Positions 26,855-34,738 are shown, counted from the first letter of the stretch. The stretch is DNA of 43,137 nucleotides from Salinisphaera sp. (GCA_027858915.1 JAQIBT010000159.1:1-43137), one strand, 5' to 3'. Numbers and translations are program-made. Notes: generated by a model from the sequence alone, not told the origin.

Positions 26855-27919
26855 ATGAACGATTCAAGCAACGCCCCCAGTCGGGTCGCCGTGATCGGCT
26901 ACGGCCTGGCCGGTTCGGCTTTTCATGCGCCGCTGATCTACGCCACCCCCGACCTGACGCTGGCGGCTGTGGTCACCAGTGACGCAGCCAAGACCGCCGA
27001 TATCCATCGTCGCTATCCGAATGTGCAGGTGCTGCCCGATGCTGACTCGCTCTGGGCACAGGCCAGCTCTCTCGATCTGGTCGTGATCGCGGCCCCGAAC
27101 GCGCAGCACAGCCCGTTGGCTCACGCAGCACTCGAGGCCGGGCTGGCGGTCGTGGTCGATAAACCGCTGGCGTCCAGCTACGACGAAGCACGGGCCCTGG
27201 CTGAGGACGCTAGAGCGCGCGGGTTGGCGCTCACGGTATTCCACAATCGGCGCTGGGATGCTGATTTTCTAACCGTTCGCCGACTGCTGGATAGCGGCGA
27301 ACTCGGCACGGCTCAACGCTTCGAGTCGCGTTTCGAGCGCTGGCGACCACACGCCAAGCCCGGATGGCGGCGGGCGGCTGATCCGCGCGATGCCGGCGGT
27401 GTGCTGTTCGACTTGGGCAGCCACTTGATCGATCAGGCCATGCAACTGTTCGGCGATGTCCGCCAGGTCTATGCCGAACTCGATCAGCGCTACCCGGACT
27501 CGGAAGTCGACGACGACAGTTTCGTGGCCCTTACCCACGGCAACGGCGTGCGCTCACATCTGTGGATGAGCAGTTTCACGCCGCAGCTCGGCCCGCGTTT
27601 TCGCGTACTGGGTGATCGGGCCGCGTATGTCACCTACGGCCTGGACCCACAGGAAGCCGCGCTGCGCGCAGGCGTCATGCCAGGCGATCAAGGCTTTGGC
27701 GAGGAAGCAGAAAGCGCATGGGGCCGGCTGGGGACAGAAGACAATGTGCAAATCGTGCCCAGCGAGACCGGTCGATACATAGGTTTCTACGAAGGCGTCG
27801 CCGCCATGCTGCGCCAGCGCGCTGCGCCGCCGGTCGATCCGATGGAGGCGTTGCAGTGCCTGGCCGTGATTGATGCCGCCCAGCGATCATCCGCCGGCCG
27901 AGAGGTAGTCACGCTATAG
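26855..27919 (+). CDS. Gfo/Idh/MocA family oxidoreductase
   Basis: The 354-residue protein has an N-terminal Rossmann domain (VAVIGYGLAGSAFHAPLI), the conserved VDKPLASS sequence whose Lys takes part in catalysis, FHNRRWD, and a C-terminal dimerisation domain with DAGGVLFDLGSHLIDQA. These enzymes are NAD(P)-dependent sugar or inositol dehydrogenases. The sequence resembles the YdgJ/YhhX group, whose substrates are mostly unknown. It may be read through from pepF. Convergent with the glycosyltransferase gene. Confidence 0.9.
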   Translation: MNDSSNAPSRVAVIGYGLAGSAFHAPLIYATPDLTLAAVVTSDAAKTADIHRRYPNVQVLPDADSLWAQASSLDLVVIAAPNAQHSPLAHAALEAGLAVVVDKPLASSYDEARALAEDARARGLALTVFHNRRWDADFLTVRRLLDSGELGTAQRFESRFERWRPHAKPGWRRAADPRDAGGVLFDLGSHLIDQAMQLFGDVRQVYAELDQRYPDSEVDDDSFVALTHGNGVRSHLWMSSFTPQLGPRFRVLGDRAAYVTYGLDPQEAALRAGVMPGDQGFGEEAESAWGRLGTEDNVQIVPSETGRYIGFYEGVAAMLRQRAAPPVDPMEALQCLAVIDAAQRSSAGREVVTL

Positions 27920-28202
27920 GGCCTGTTGCCATTTTTCATACGTCCCCGCGTTGTGCCCCCCTGGAAATGTTTATCAGGGCGCGTCAGACAAGGCCAGAGC
28001 GCCGGCCGCAGTCCTCTGCGGTCAAGCGCTGCAACGCCGGATGGCGAGATTTTGGGCCACAACCCCCAATAAATTTCGACGGGACGGCGGCTATTTTTCC
28101 GCAGTAAGGCGTTGCAGCTCGCTCATGTAGCTGGGCTACATTGCGCTCCCTGCGCCTTTCCTTGCGAAACCTAGTGTATATAACCATGGGCCGCCGGCCG
28201 CG
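27920..28202. repeat. Structured convergent intergenic region with inverted repeats
   Basis: This 283-base gap lies between two convergent genes. An 11-base inverted repeat (GCTGCAACGCC at 28028-28038, GGCGTTGCAGC at 28108-28118) encloses 69 bases, followed by a perfect 7-bp hairpin ATGTAGC-TGG-GCTACAT at 28125-28141. The pattern looks like a dispersed intergenic repeat or a two-way terminator. Only one copy is in the window, so repeat status is unproven. A 67-codon minus-strand ORF over it has no support. Confidence 0.4.
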
Positions 28203-29297
28203 TCAGCCGAGGCCGGCCAATCCCAACCGCCGCCGGGCCGGCGCTGACACACGGCCCAGCAAAGACTGCGGCTGTTGTCTATGCCAGACATCAGCCGGCA
28301 GCCGCGCGGTGAGTTCGACGAATCGCTCGGCGCAGACCGTCCAGGAGAAATCGAGCGCGAAGGCACGGGCGGCTGTCGGCGACAGCCTGCTCGCGCCGCG
28401 GATGGCACGCGCCAGATCATGGTCCAGACAGGCCACATGGGGCGCCTCGCCCAGTATGTCTTTTGGGCCAGGCACCGGGAAAGCGGCTACCGGCAAGCCG
28501 CTGGCCAGCGCTTCCAGCATCACCAGGCCGAAGGTGTCGGTCCGGCTGGCAAAGACAAACACATCGGCGGCCGCATACCAGCGCGCCAGGGCCTCGCCCT
28601 GCTGCCAGCCAGCAAAGACGACGTCAGGATAGCGCTTGGTCAGCTCTGCCAGCTGCGGGCCGTCACCCACCACCACCTTGGTGCCTGCTACGTCCAGATC
28701 GAGAAACGCACGGATATTCTTTTCCACCGCCACCCGCCCGACATAGATCATCACCGGCGACGCACCGGCCAGCTTGTCGACGTCGGGCATCGGCCGGAAC
28801 AGGCGCGCATCGACGCCGCGCGGCCAGATGGCGGCGTGCGGGATCCCGCGCGCGGCCAGCTCGTCGGCGAGCGTACCGGTCGTTACCATCACTGCCTGTG
28901 ACGCCTGATGGAAGCGGCGAATCACGCCGAACGTCAGGCGTTCGGGCACGCCGAGACGCATCTTCAGATACTGCGGGAAATGCGTGTGGTACGACGTGGT
29001 GAACGCCAGATCACGGCGCCGGCAGTAGCGTCGCGCGGCCGTGCCCAACGGGCCTTCGGTGGCGATATGGATAGCATCAGGGCGGGCATCCGCGATCATG
29101 CGGCCGACCGCGCCGGACGTAGCCAGCGCCAGCCGGATCTGTGGCTCGCCAGGACACGGCAGGCTGGCAAACTGCTCCGGGGTAATTGTGACCACCTGGT
29201 GGCCCATGCGCGACAGCTCGTCGACTACGATAGACCAAGTACGCACCACTCCGTTGATCTGCGGGTGCCAGGCGTCGGTGACGAGTAGGACCTTCAT
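28203..29297 (-). CDS. agt: GT4 glycosyltransferase, Agt/SQD2-like (diacylglycerol glycosylation)
   Basis: The 364-residue protein is a GT4 (GT-B fold) enzyme: MKVLLVTDAWHPQINGVVRT at the N-terminus with a glycine loop, HIATEGPLG, FTTSYHTHFPQYL, the acceptor-side RGVDARLFRP, VMIYVGRVAVEKNI, and the donor-binding TDTFGLVMLEALASGLPVAA near residue 285. This pattern is shared by SQD2, which makes sulfoquinovosyl diacylglycerol, and by Agt, which makes glucosyl or glucuronosyl diacylglycerol during phosphate limitation. ATG 29297 overlaps the plcP-like stop (ATGA), so the pair is coupled. With SqdB next door, sulfolipid synthesis is likely, but the donor cannot be settled from sequence. Confidence 0.85.
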   Translation of the reverse strand: MKVLLVTDAWHPQINGVVRTWSIVVDELSRMGHQVVTITPEQFASLPCPGEPQIRLALATSGAVGRMIADARPDAIHIATEGPLGTAARRYCRRRDLAFTTSYHTHFPQYLKMRLGVPERLTFGVIRRFHQASQAVMVTTGTLADELAARGIPHAAIWPRGVDARLFRPMPDVDKLAGASPVMIYVGRVAVEKNIRAFLDLDVAGTKVVVGDGPQLAELTKRYPDVVFAGWQQGEALARWYAAADVFVFASRTDTFGLVMLEALASGLPVAAFPVPGPKDILGEAPHVACLDHDLARAIRGASRLSPTAARAFALDFSWTVCAERFVELTARLPADVWHRQQPQSLLGRVSAPARRRLGLAGLG

Positions 29298-30187
29298 GCT
29301 GCGGCCTTCTGGCGGCTGGCGTTGTCGGCAGGCATCTCGTGGTCTGCGCCACGTCCCCAGTAGAGCAGCTCCATCTGTCCGGCGAAATCCTCTGTCAGGG
29401 CAGTACAGGATTCCACCCAGTCGCCGTCGTTGCAGTATTCGATGCCGTTGATTGGCTTGCGTGAAGGCGTGTGGATATGACCACAGATGATGCCGTCCAT
29501 GCCGCGGCGTAACGCTTCGTCGGCCAGCGCTTCCTCGAAGCGGCCGATGACGGCCACGGCGTTTTTCACCTGATGCTTGATGAACGCCGACAGCGACCAG
29601 TACGGATAGCCCAGCCGGCGGCGCATGGTATTGAACCAGCTGTTGCCGACAATCACGCCGCGATAAGCATAATCGCCCAGCACGGCCAGCCAACGCGCCT
29701 CGGTGCAGACCGCGTCGAAGGCATCGCCGTGAACCACCAGATAACGCCGGCCGTCGGCGGTGTCGTGCACGCATTCATTGCAGACCTCGATACCGGCCAG
29801 ATCCAGCGGTAGAAAATCGCGCAGTACTTCGTCGTGATTACCCGGCACATACACGACGCGCGTACCGTGTTCGCGGTGCATCGTGAGCACGGCCTGAATA
29901 ACCGCGCTGTGGGTGGCAGGCCAGTAGCAGGCTTTCTTGAGTGCCCAGGCATCGATGATGTCGCCCACCAGATAGAGTATGTCGCAGCGCACCGCGGCCA
30001 GAAAATCCAGCAGCCGCTCGGCACGACAGCCGCGGGTGCCCAGATGAAAGTCCGAAATCCAGACGCTGCGGTAGCGATGTTGCCCGCGGGCGATGGCGGA
30101 AGATGGCCGAGCCGCGGCCGTGATGGGCCGGGTGACTGGCGCATCGCGATCGGCCGGAGTGGTCTCGAGGACGTCGTCTAGGAACAT
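29294..30187 (-). CDS. plcP: PlcP-type metallophosphoesterase (phospholipid remodelling)
   Basis: PlcP is a calcineurin-like phosphoesterase that splits phospholipid head groups to give diacylglycerol when phosphate is scarce. The 297-residue product has every metal motif: SDFHLG (about residue 45), GDIIDAW (about 76), GNHDE (about 117), HGDAFD (about 152) and GHIHTP (about 237), and the COG2908-like sequence RGCRAERLLDFL and YCNDGDWVESCTAL. LpxH, a relative, is shorter and differs in these latter parts. About 38 extra N-terminal residues precede the fold. ATG 30187 has GGAG upstream. Pho-box-like repeats lie 46-85 bases upstream. Confidence 0.85.
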   Translation of the reverse strand: MFLDDVLETTPADRDAPVTRPITAAARPSSAIARGQHRYRSVWISDFHLGTRGCRAERLLDFLAAVRCDILYLVGDIIDAWALKKACYWPATHSAVIQAVLTMHREHGTRVVYVPGNHDEVLRDFLPLDLAGIEVCNECVHDTADGRRYLVVHGDAFDAVCTEARWLAVLGDYAYRGVIVGNSWFNTMRRRLGYPYWSLSAFIKHQVKNAVAVIGRFEEALADEALRRGMDGIICGHIHTPSRKPINGIEYCNDGDWVESCTALTEDFAGQMELLYWGRGADHEMPADNASRQKAAA

Positions 30188-30232
30188 GACAGAGTCTCCA
30201 CGCTGAACCTTGCTGGATTATCGGCGTGGCAT

Positions 30233-30272
30233 ATGACGCGGTCGTGGCGGGCGTCTGACGCGTTGATGACAG
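30233..30272 (-). promoter_or_regulatory. Tandem Pho-box-like repeats facing plcP-agt
   Basis: On the minus strand four heptamers follow one another with an exact 11-base period: CTGTCAT (30272-30266), GCGTCAG (30261-30255), CCGCCAC (30250-30244) and GCGTCAT (30239-30233). The first is a perfect PhoB half site; the first, second and fourth share the GTCA core. The PHO box is known to be two such heptamers separated by four bases. The third unit is poor. Position before plcP fits PhoB activation. Confidence 0.6.
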
Positions 30273-30324
30273 ATCGAAATCGCGATCAGCCACTCTTGCC
30301 AAGCAGAGCGTCAGATTGCCGGGG

Positions 30325-30342
30325 CTGTCACGATCCGGTCAC
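30325..30342 (+). promoter_or_regulatory. Pho box (CTGTCACGATCCGGTCAC) facing sqdB
   Basis: Two heptamers, CTGTCAC and CGGTCAC, are separated by four bases. This agrees with the PHO-box consensus CTGTCAT-N4-CTGTCAY at 12 of 14 positions. A box here would place transcription start near 30365, which argues for the sqdB start codon at 30390 or 30429 rather than GTG 30366. Confidence 0.65.
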
Positions 30343-30389
30343 TGTGACGCGCGACGCTTGATGGTGTGACTACCGACACGAGCTTTTTC

Positions 30390-31703
30390 ATGCGCGATAT
30401 TAATCCTCTGTGCCCCAACACTAGCGCGATGGGCGAACGGATTCTGATTCTCGGCGGCGACGGCTTCTGCGGCTGGCCGACCGCGCTGCATCTTTCGGAT
30501 ACAGGCTACGAGGTAGCGATCGTCGATAATCTGTCGCGACGCATGATCGACGTTGAGCTAGAGGTCGAATCACTCACACCTATTCGACCGATGAGCGAAC
30601 GACTGGACGTATGGGCAGACATCAGCGGCCATGCAATCGATTTCCACCGCTTCGACGTGGCCCGGAACTATCAGCGGCTGCTCAATCTGCTGCGTGATTT
30701 CGCCCCTACCGCGATCGTGCATTTCGCCGAGCAGCGGGCCGCGCCTTATTCCATGAAATCAGCCGCCCATAAACGCTATACGGTCGATAACAACGTCGGT
30801 GCCACGAATACCCTGCTGGCCGCGCTGGTCGAGTCGGGCCTCGATGCACACGTTGTGCATCTGGGCACCATGGGCGTCTACGGCTACGGCAGCGCCGGCA
30901 TGAAGATTCCCGAGGGCTATCTGACCGTGCACGTCGAAACGGACGATGGCCGGTTTGCGGCCGATGAAATCCTTTATCCGGCGCATCCCGGCAGCATTTA
31001 TCACCTGACCAAGACCCAGGACCAGCTCATCTTTGCCTATTACAATCATAATGATGGCGTGCGCGTGACCGATCTGCACCAAGGCATCGTCTGGGGCACC
31101 CAGACCGAACAGACGGCACGAGATGAACGGCTGATCAACCGCTTCGACTACGACGGCGACTACGGCACCGTGCTCAACCGGTTCCTCATGCAGGCCGCGA
31201 TCGGTTATCCGCTGACCGTGCACGGCACCGGCGGCCAGACCCGTGCGTTCATCCATATCCAGGATACGGTGCGCTGCGTGGAGCTGGCGATCAAGAACCC
31301 GCCCGCCGTCGGCGAGCGCGTGCATATTCTCAACCAGATGACCGAAACCCATCGCGTGCGCGATCTGGCCGATCAGATTGCCCAGTGCACGGGTGCCACG
31401 ATCGATTTCGTGGCCAATCCGCGCGTCGAAGCTGCCGAAAACGATCTGCACGTCGCCAACGACACGCTCATCGCGCTGGGCCTGTGCCCGACCACGCTGG
31501 CTATCGGCCTGTTCACAGAAGTCACCGATATCGCCGCGCGCTACGCGCACCGGGCCGATCCACGTCGTATCGCCTGTCGCTCGGCCTGGCGCGCCGACCG
31601 GCAGAGCGCGGACCACAAGAGCACAGTGTCCGCGACGATTCCCGAAAAAAGCCCGATCACGGATGCTGGCAAAGAGCTCGATCAGCTCTGGCAGACAAGC
31701 TAG
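30390..31703 (+). CDS. sqdB: UDP-sulfoquinovose synthase
   Basis: SqdB/SQD1 converts UDP-glucose and sulfite to UDP-sulfoquinovose, the head-group donor of the sulfolipid SQDG. The protein is an extended short-chain dehydrogenase: NAD motif LGGDGFCGW (about residues 21-29), TGYEVAIVDNLSRR, HFAEQRAAPYSM, the catalytic Thr in LGTMGVYG and YxxxK in YHLTK, then TDLHQGIVWG, GQTRAFIHIQDTVRCVELAI and NPRVEAAEND. These are SQD1-specific, not general epimerase, signatures. About 50 residues follow the usual end. The start is uncertain: ATG 30390 has a weak GAG site, ATG 30429 best matches SQD1 N-termini, GTG 30366 is possible. Its end overlaps the convergent mocR gene by three bases. Confidence 0.93.
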   Translation: MRDINPLCPNTSAMGERILILGGDGFCGWPTALHLSDTGYEVAIVDNLSRRMIDVELEVESLTPIRPMSERLDVWADISGHAIDFHRFDVARNYQRLLNLLRDFAPTAIVHFAEQRAAPYSMKSAAHKRYTVDNNVGATNTLLAALVESGLDAHVVHLGTMGVYGYGSAGMKIPEGYLTVHVETDDGRFAADEILYPAHPGSIYHLTKTQDQLIFAYYNHNDGVRVTDLHQGIVWGTQTEQTARDERLINRFDYDGDYGTVLNRFLMQAAIGYPLTVHGTGGQTRAFIHIQDTVRCVELAIKNPPAVGERVHILNQMTETHRVRDLADQIAQCTGATIDFVANPRVEAAENDLHVANDTLIALGLCPTTLAIGLFTEVTDIAARYAHRADPRRIACRSAWRADRQSADHKSTVSATIPEKSPITDAGKELDQLWQTS

Positions 31704-33097
31704 ACGGTCTGCCAGAACGCCGGATCAGGGTTGCGCAGCGTCTCCCGCAGGATGCGCAGGCCGTCGGCCAGGCGCTCGCGGGTAGGCGCAGCGCTGATGC
31801 AGACACGGATCGCTTGCGGCGCCGGCTCGCTGCCGATACAGAATGCCTCGGCCGGCGTGACCGTCAGACCGCGTCGAGCCAACTGATCGACGAGCGTGGA
31901 CGCGCGCAGCCCAGCGGGCAGCGGCAGCCAGAGATAAAAACCACCGGTCCGGCCGGCATAATCGATACCTTGAAGAATATCGGCCGCCAAAGCGTAGCGG
32001 GCATCCATCTCGGCAGCCTGCCAGGCGCTCAGGCGCGCTGCGTCGCCGGACTCGATCCATTCACAGACAAGCCCTGCCATCAGCGGCGGCGGCATCCAGC
32101 ACTGATTGCGCAGCGCAACCGTCACGCGCGTCATAATTGATAGTGGCACACGCATCACGCCAGAACGCAGGCCGCCCCCCAACAGCTTGGATACCGAGGC
32201 CAGATAGATCGTGCGTTCGGGTGCCAGCCGATACAACGGCGTGCCGCGCGTGCCGGGCGCAACAGGCAGCACGTCGTCCTCGATCAGCCAGAAGTCGCGC
32301 TCGGCTGCCAGTGCTGCCAGATCACGGCGTCGGCGTTCCGACAGCTGAACCGTCGTGGGATTCTGATACTCGGGCATCAGATACAACACCTTGAACCGCT
32401 GCTGATGATGACGACGCGCCAAGGCTTCGACGTCGATACCCTGCTCGTCGAGCGCAAGGCCCAGCGTCTTCAGCTGCATTTGCTGGGCAAGGCTGATCAA
32501 GCCGGGATAACTCAGCACTTCGGTTGCCAGCCGGTCACCGGGCGATAACAGGCTGGCAAAAGCCAGTGCGATCCCGTTCATACCGCCGAGGTTGACGACC
32601 AGTTCATCGGCGTCTATCTCTTGTCCGGCGCCAGCCAGCCACTGCGCATAGGCGGCGCGATGCTCGGCCGATCCGCCGTGTGGCTGATAATCCAGCGCGC
32701 CGGTCAGAAGCATGTCCGTCGATTGCATGACGGCCATGGCTCGGCGCAGCCCTGCCTCCCGCTCTGGCGTTGGCGGCGGTAAGGCCAGTCCGAGGTCAAG
32801 CAGCCCGGCCTTATCGCTGGCTTCTGGCAGCGGGCCAGACAGCTGATGGCCGACCGCCTCAGCCCGCACATAAGTCCCGCTGCCGACCCGAGCTTCTACC
32901 CAGCCTTCGCGTTCTGCCTCGCCGTAGGCCCGCGTTACTGTGCCGGTCGTCACGCCGAGCGCATACGCCAGACGCCGTTGCGGCGGCAGCTTGTCGCCCA
33001 CCGCCAGTTCGCCGGCGCTGATGGCCTGTGCGATGGCGTCAGCCAGCCGACGATACTTGGTGCCGCCCGCAGCCAGCGCGGGAACCCAAATTGTCAT
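31700..33097 (-). CDS. MocR family regulator (GntR HTH with aminotransferase-like domain)
   Basis: The 465-residue protein has an N-terminal GntR winged helix (about residues 12-78; IAQAISAGELAVGDKLPPQRRLAYALGV in its first part) and a class I aminotransferase-like domain (about 110-455) with LNxGGMNGI-like turn, LMPEYQNPTT, and the PLP Lys in ASVSKLLGGGLRSG. MocR proteins sense PLP or amino-acid adducts and commonly control a divergent neighbour. Here that is a LysE-type exporter. The ATG has no Shine-Dalgarno and sits inside the palindrome TTGTCATGGTGACAA, so leaderless translation or strong autoregulation is possible. Confidence 0.9.
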   Translation of the reverse strand: MTIWVPALAAGGTKYRRLADAIAQAISAGELAVGDKLPPQRRLAYALGVTTGTVTRAYGEAEREGWVEARVGSGTYVRAEAVGHQLSGPLPEASDKAGLLDLGLALPPPTPEREAGLRRAMAVMQSTDMLLTGALDYQPHGGSAEHRAAYAQWLAGAGQEIDADELVVNLGGMNGIALAFASLLSPGDRLATEVLSYPGLISLAQQMQLKTLGLALDEQGIDVEALARRHHQQRFKVLYLMPEYQNPTTVQLSERRRRDLAALAAERDFWLIEDDVLPVAPGTRGTPLYRLAPERTIYLASVSKLLGGGLRSGVMRVPLSIMTRVTVALRNQCWMPPPLMAGLVCEWIESGDAARLSAWQAAEMDARYALAADILQGIDYAGRTGGFYLWLPLPAGLRASTLVDQLARRGLTVTPAEAFCIGSEPAPQAIRVCISAAPTRERLADGLRILRETLRNPDPAFWQTV

Positions 33098-33146
33098 GGT
33101 GACAATAAACTTATTGACTGCATCTTAGCCTGCATTACTCTTGCAT
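33091..33146. promoter_or_regulatory. Operator-like repeats between mocR and lysE
   Basis: Three kinds of repeat are packed here. TTGTCA-TGG-TGACAA (33091-33105) is a perfect inverted repeat over the mocR start codon. CAATAA-AC-TTATTG (33103-33116) is another. TGCAT occurs three times in the same direction at 33119, 33131 and 33142, spaced 12 and 11 bases, about one helical turn. MocR proteins such as PdxR and GabR bind direct repeats, so the TGCAT series is the best operator candidate. Confidence 0.5.
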
Positions 33147-33245
33147 CTACGGAAACAAAATCGCGATTCATTAAAATTGAACCCGTACAATGAGACGATC
33201 ACGGCGGCTTGTCCAGCCATCGATGAATCGTCTGGAGCACTGCTC

Positions 33246-33854
33246 GTGTCTTTCGCTGCTGCCTTCCCGCTGATTCTCTTTGCCGTGACCATGACCGGTA
33301 CGCCAGGCCCCAACAATGTCATGCTGACGGCCCACGGCGCATTGCACGGCTATCGACGCACGCTGCCGGCAATCCTGGGCATTCTGGTCGGTGGCGTGAC
33401 GCTGTTCACGCTGTTGGCCCTGGGTCTCGGTGGATTGTTTCAGCGTTATCCCCTGCTGCAGACAATTCTCAGTCTGGCGAGCGTCGTCTATCTGCTCTAT
33501 CTGGCCTGGAAGATCGGTACAGCCCCGCCACCTGAGATCGACGCCGTCCATCGCAAACAAGTGCCGCCGTGGTCGTTCTGGCAAGCAGCGGTGTTCCAGT
33601 TCGCCAATCCCAAGGTGTGGGTAATGGGAATCACCTTGATGTCCTCCTTCCTGCCCAGCACCGGCTGGCTGATCCTCAATGCGATCGGGCTGGCGCTGGT
33701 CATGGAGGCCATCGCTTTTCCCTGTATCTCATTCTGGGCAGGATTCGGCACCGTGATAGCGCGCTGGCTGCGCAGCGAACGCGACTGGCGAATATTCAAC
33801 GCTGTCATGGGCCTTGCCACAGCCGCCTGCGCCGGATTCATCCTGCTTGATTGA
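33246..33854 (+). CDS. LysE/RhtB family exporter
   Basis: The 202-residue membrane protein has the LysE pattern: six hydrophobic helices, VTMTGTPGPNNVMLTAHGALHGYRR in the first loop and FWQAAVFQFANPKVWVMG in the middle. These exporters move amino acids or related compounds out of the cell. I chose GTG 33246, which follows GGAG and places the conserved PGPNN motif at the usual distance from the N-terminus; the open frame upstream to 33141 is polar and overlaps the operator region. The divergent MocR gene probably regulates it. Confidence 0.9.
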   Translation: MSFAAAFPLILFAVTMTGTPGPNNVMLTAHGALHGYRRTLPAILGILVGGVTLFTLLALGLGGLFQRYPLLQTILSLASVVYLLYLAWKIGTAPPPEIDAVHRKQVPPWSFWQAAVFQFANPKVWVMGITLMSSFLPSTGWLILNAIGLALVMEAIAFPCISFWAGFGTVIARWLRSERDWRIFNAVMGLATAACAGFILLD

Positions 33855-34481
33855 CGCCCTGTGCCCAACTGGCCTGGCTCAGCCACGTATTCCTTCAGTT
33901 CTCCGCACGCGGCAAACATGCTTTGCCGAGCGTCGACTCGGCAAAATAGCCTGACTAAGTCGCAGTAAATCAACCCAGAACAGGTGCAGCACGCCGAAGC
34001 TCTAGCCAGCGGTGCCGTTCAGGCCGCTGAGAAACCAACCATTCCTAGGTAATCGAGAATTCGCGCCAGCGCTTGCCAACAGGCACACCAGCCCACAGCA
34101 AGGCCCATGACACGCGTTCATGAACCATTTACAAGTGCCACTAAATGACGCAATTGTTTGTTTAATAATATAAAAATAAATTCACTTGATTTTCTGCAAA
34201 AAAAAATTTTCGACGGACTTGTAAACTCATACTTTAGGCGTAGACTCGCGCACATCGACAAGGAAAAGACGCATAAGCCTGCGTTCTTTCGAACGTTCGC
34301 TTGCACTGTCTCTTCTTGTCGATTCTTGAAGCCGGGTTTGTACCCAAGAGGCCTTATTATTCGTTTTAATCATCAGACAGGCATTACTGGCTGATCACCG
34401 TCATACGGTCGGGTCAGTGCAGGTGCCGAGTTGAAGGATCAAGCGTTGCAAACGTTTGGTTTAATTCGAGGAGCATTGATC
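33855..34481. other. 627-base intergenic region with an AT-rich island
   Basis: No gene is supported here. About 34140-34215 is strikingly AT-rich for this GC-rich DNA, with a run of nine A (34198-34206) followed by TTTT. A 10-bp palindrome CGAACGTTCG lies near 34300, and a short hairpin ACCGT-CAT-ACGGT near 34400. TTG- and ATG-started ORFs across it have no ribosome sites. It may hold the promoter of the following small gene or an unrecognised small RNA. Confidence 0.45.
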
Positions 34482-34655
34482 ATGGATACTTTAAAACTGA
34501 ACATCACGAACACGGTCGTTGTCGCTGCCCTGATTGCGATTTCGATGTGCATGCCCGTGGTGGCGGCCAGCCTGGCCAACCACGCAGGTACCGGCACCCA
34601 CGTCTCCGAATCCGCTTTCCCGGCGCCGCAGACGAGCCTGAATATCGGACGTTGA
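34482..34655 (+). CDS. Small secreted protein (57 aa)
   Basis: The ORF encodes 57 residues. The first 28 or so form a signal peptide: NTVVVAALIAISMCMPVVAAS, a hydrophobic core with a likely cut after VAA. About 30 polar residues remain (starting SLANHAGTGTHVSES), without cysteines. GAGGAG upstream of ATG 34482 is a strong Shine-Dalgarno, and a textbook terminator follows 25 bases after the stop, so it is a complete short transcription unit. An upstream in-frame ATG at 34431 lacks a signal. I do not recognise the family; a periplasmic peptide or a short envelope protein is possible. Confidence 0.65.
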   Translation: MDTLKLNITNTVVVAALIAISMCMPVVAASLANHAGTGTHVSESAFPAPQTSLNIGR

Positions 34656-34680
34656 GCGCTGGTTCAACGAGTCGCAGAAA

Positions 34681-34708
34681 ATACCCGGCCCTGGCCGGGT
34701 ATTTTTTT
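34681..34708 (+). terminator. Rho-independent terminator of the small secreted protein gene
   Basis: A perfect stem ATACCCGGC / GCCGGGTAT with a CCTG loop is followed by seven T. It is the clearest terminator in the window and separates the 57-aa gene from the M13 peptidase gene. Confidence 0.92.
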
Positions 34709-34738
34709 GTGCGCCAATCTGCCGTCCGTCGATGCCTT

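Noticed and set aside
27984-28187. 67-codon minus-strand ORF in the convergent gap after agt
   Set aside because: It coincides with inverted repeats and has no ribosome site or family likeness; a structural repeat explains the region better.
34158-34394. 78-codon ORF in the AT-rich island
   Set aside because: It needs a TTG start without ribosome site and crosses from AT-rich to GC-rich composition; no motif seen.
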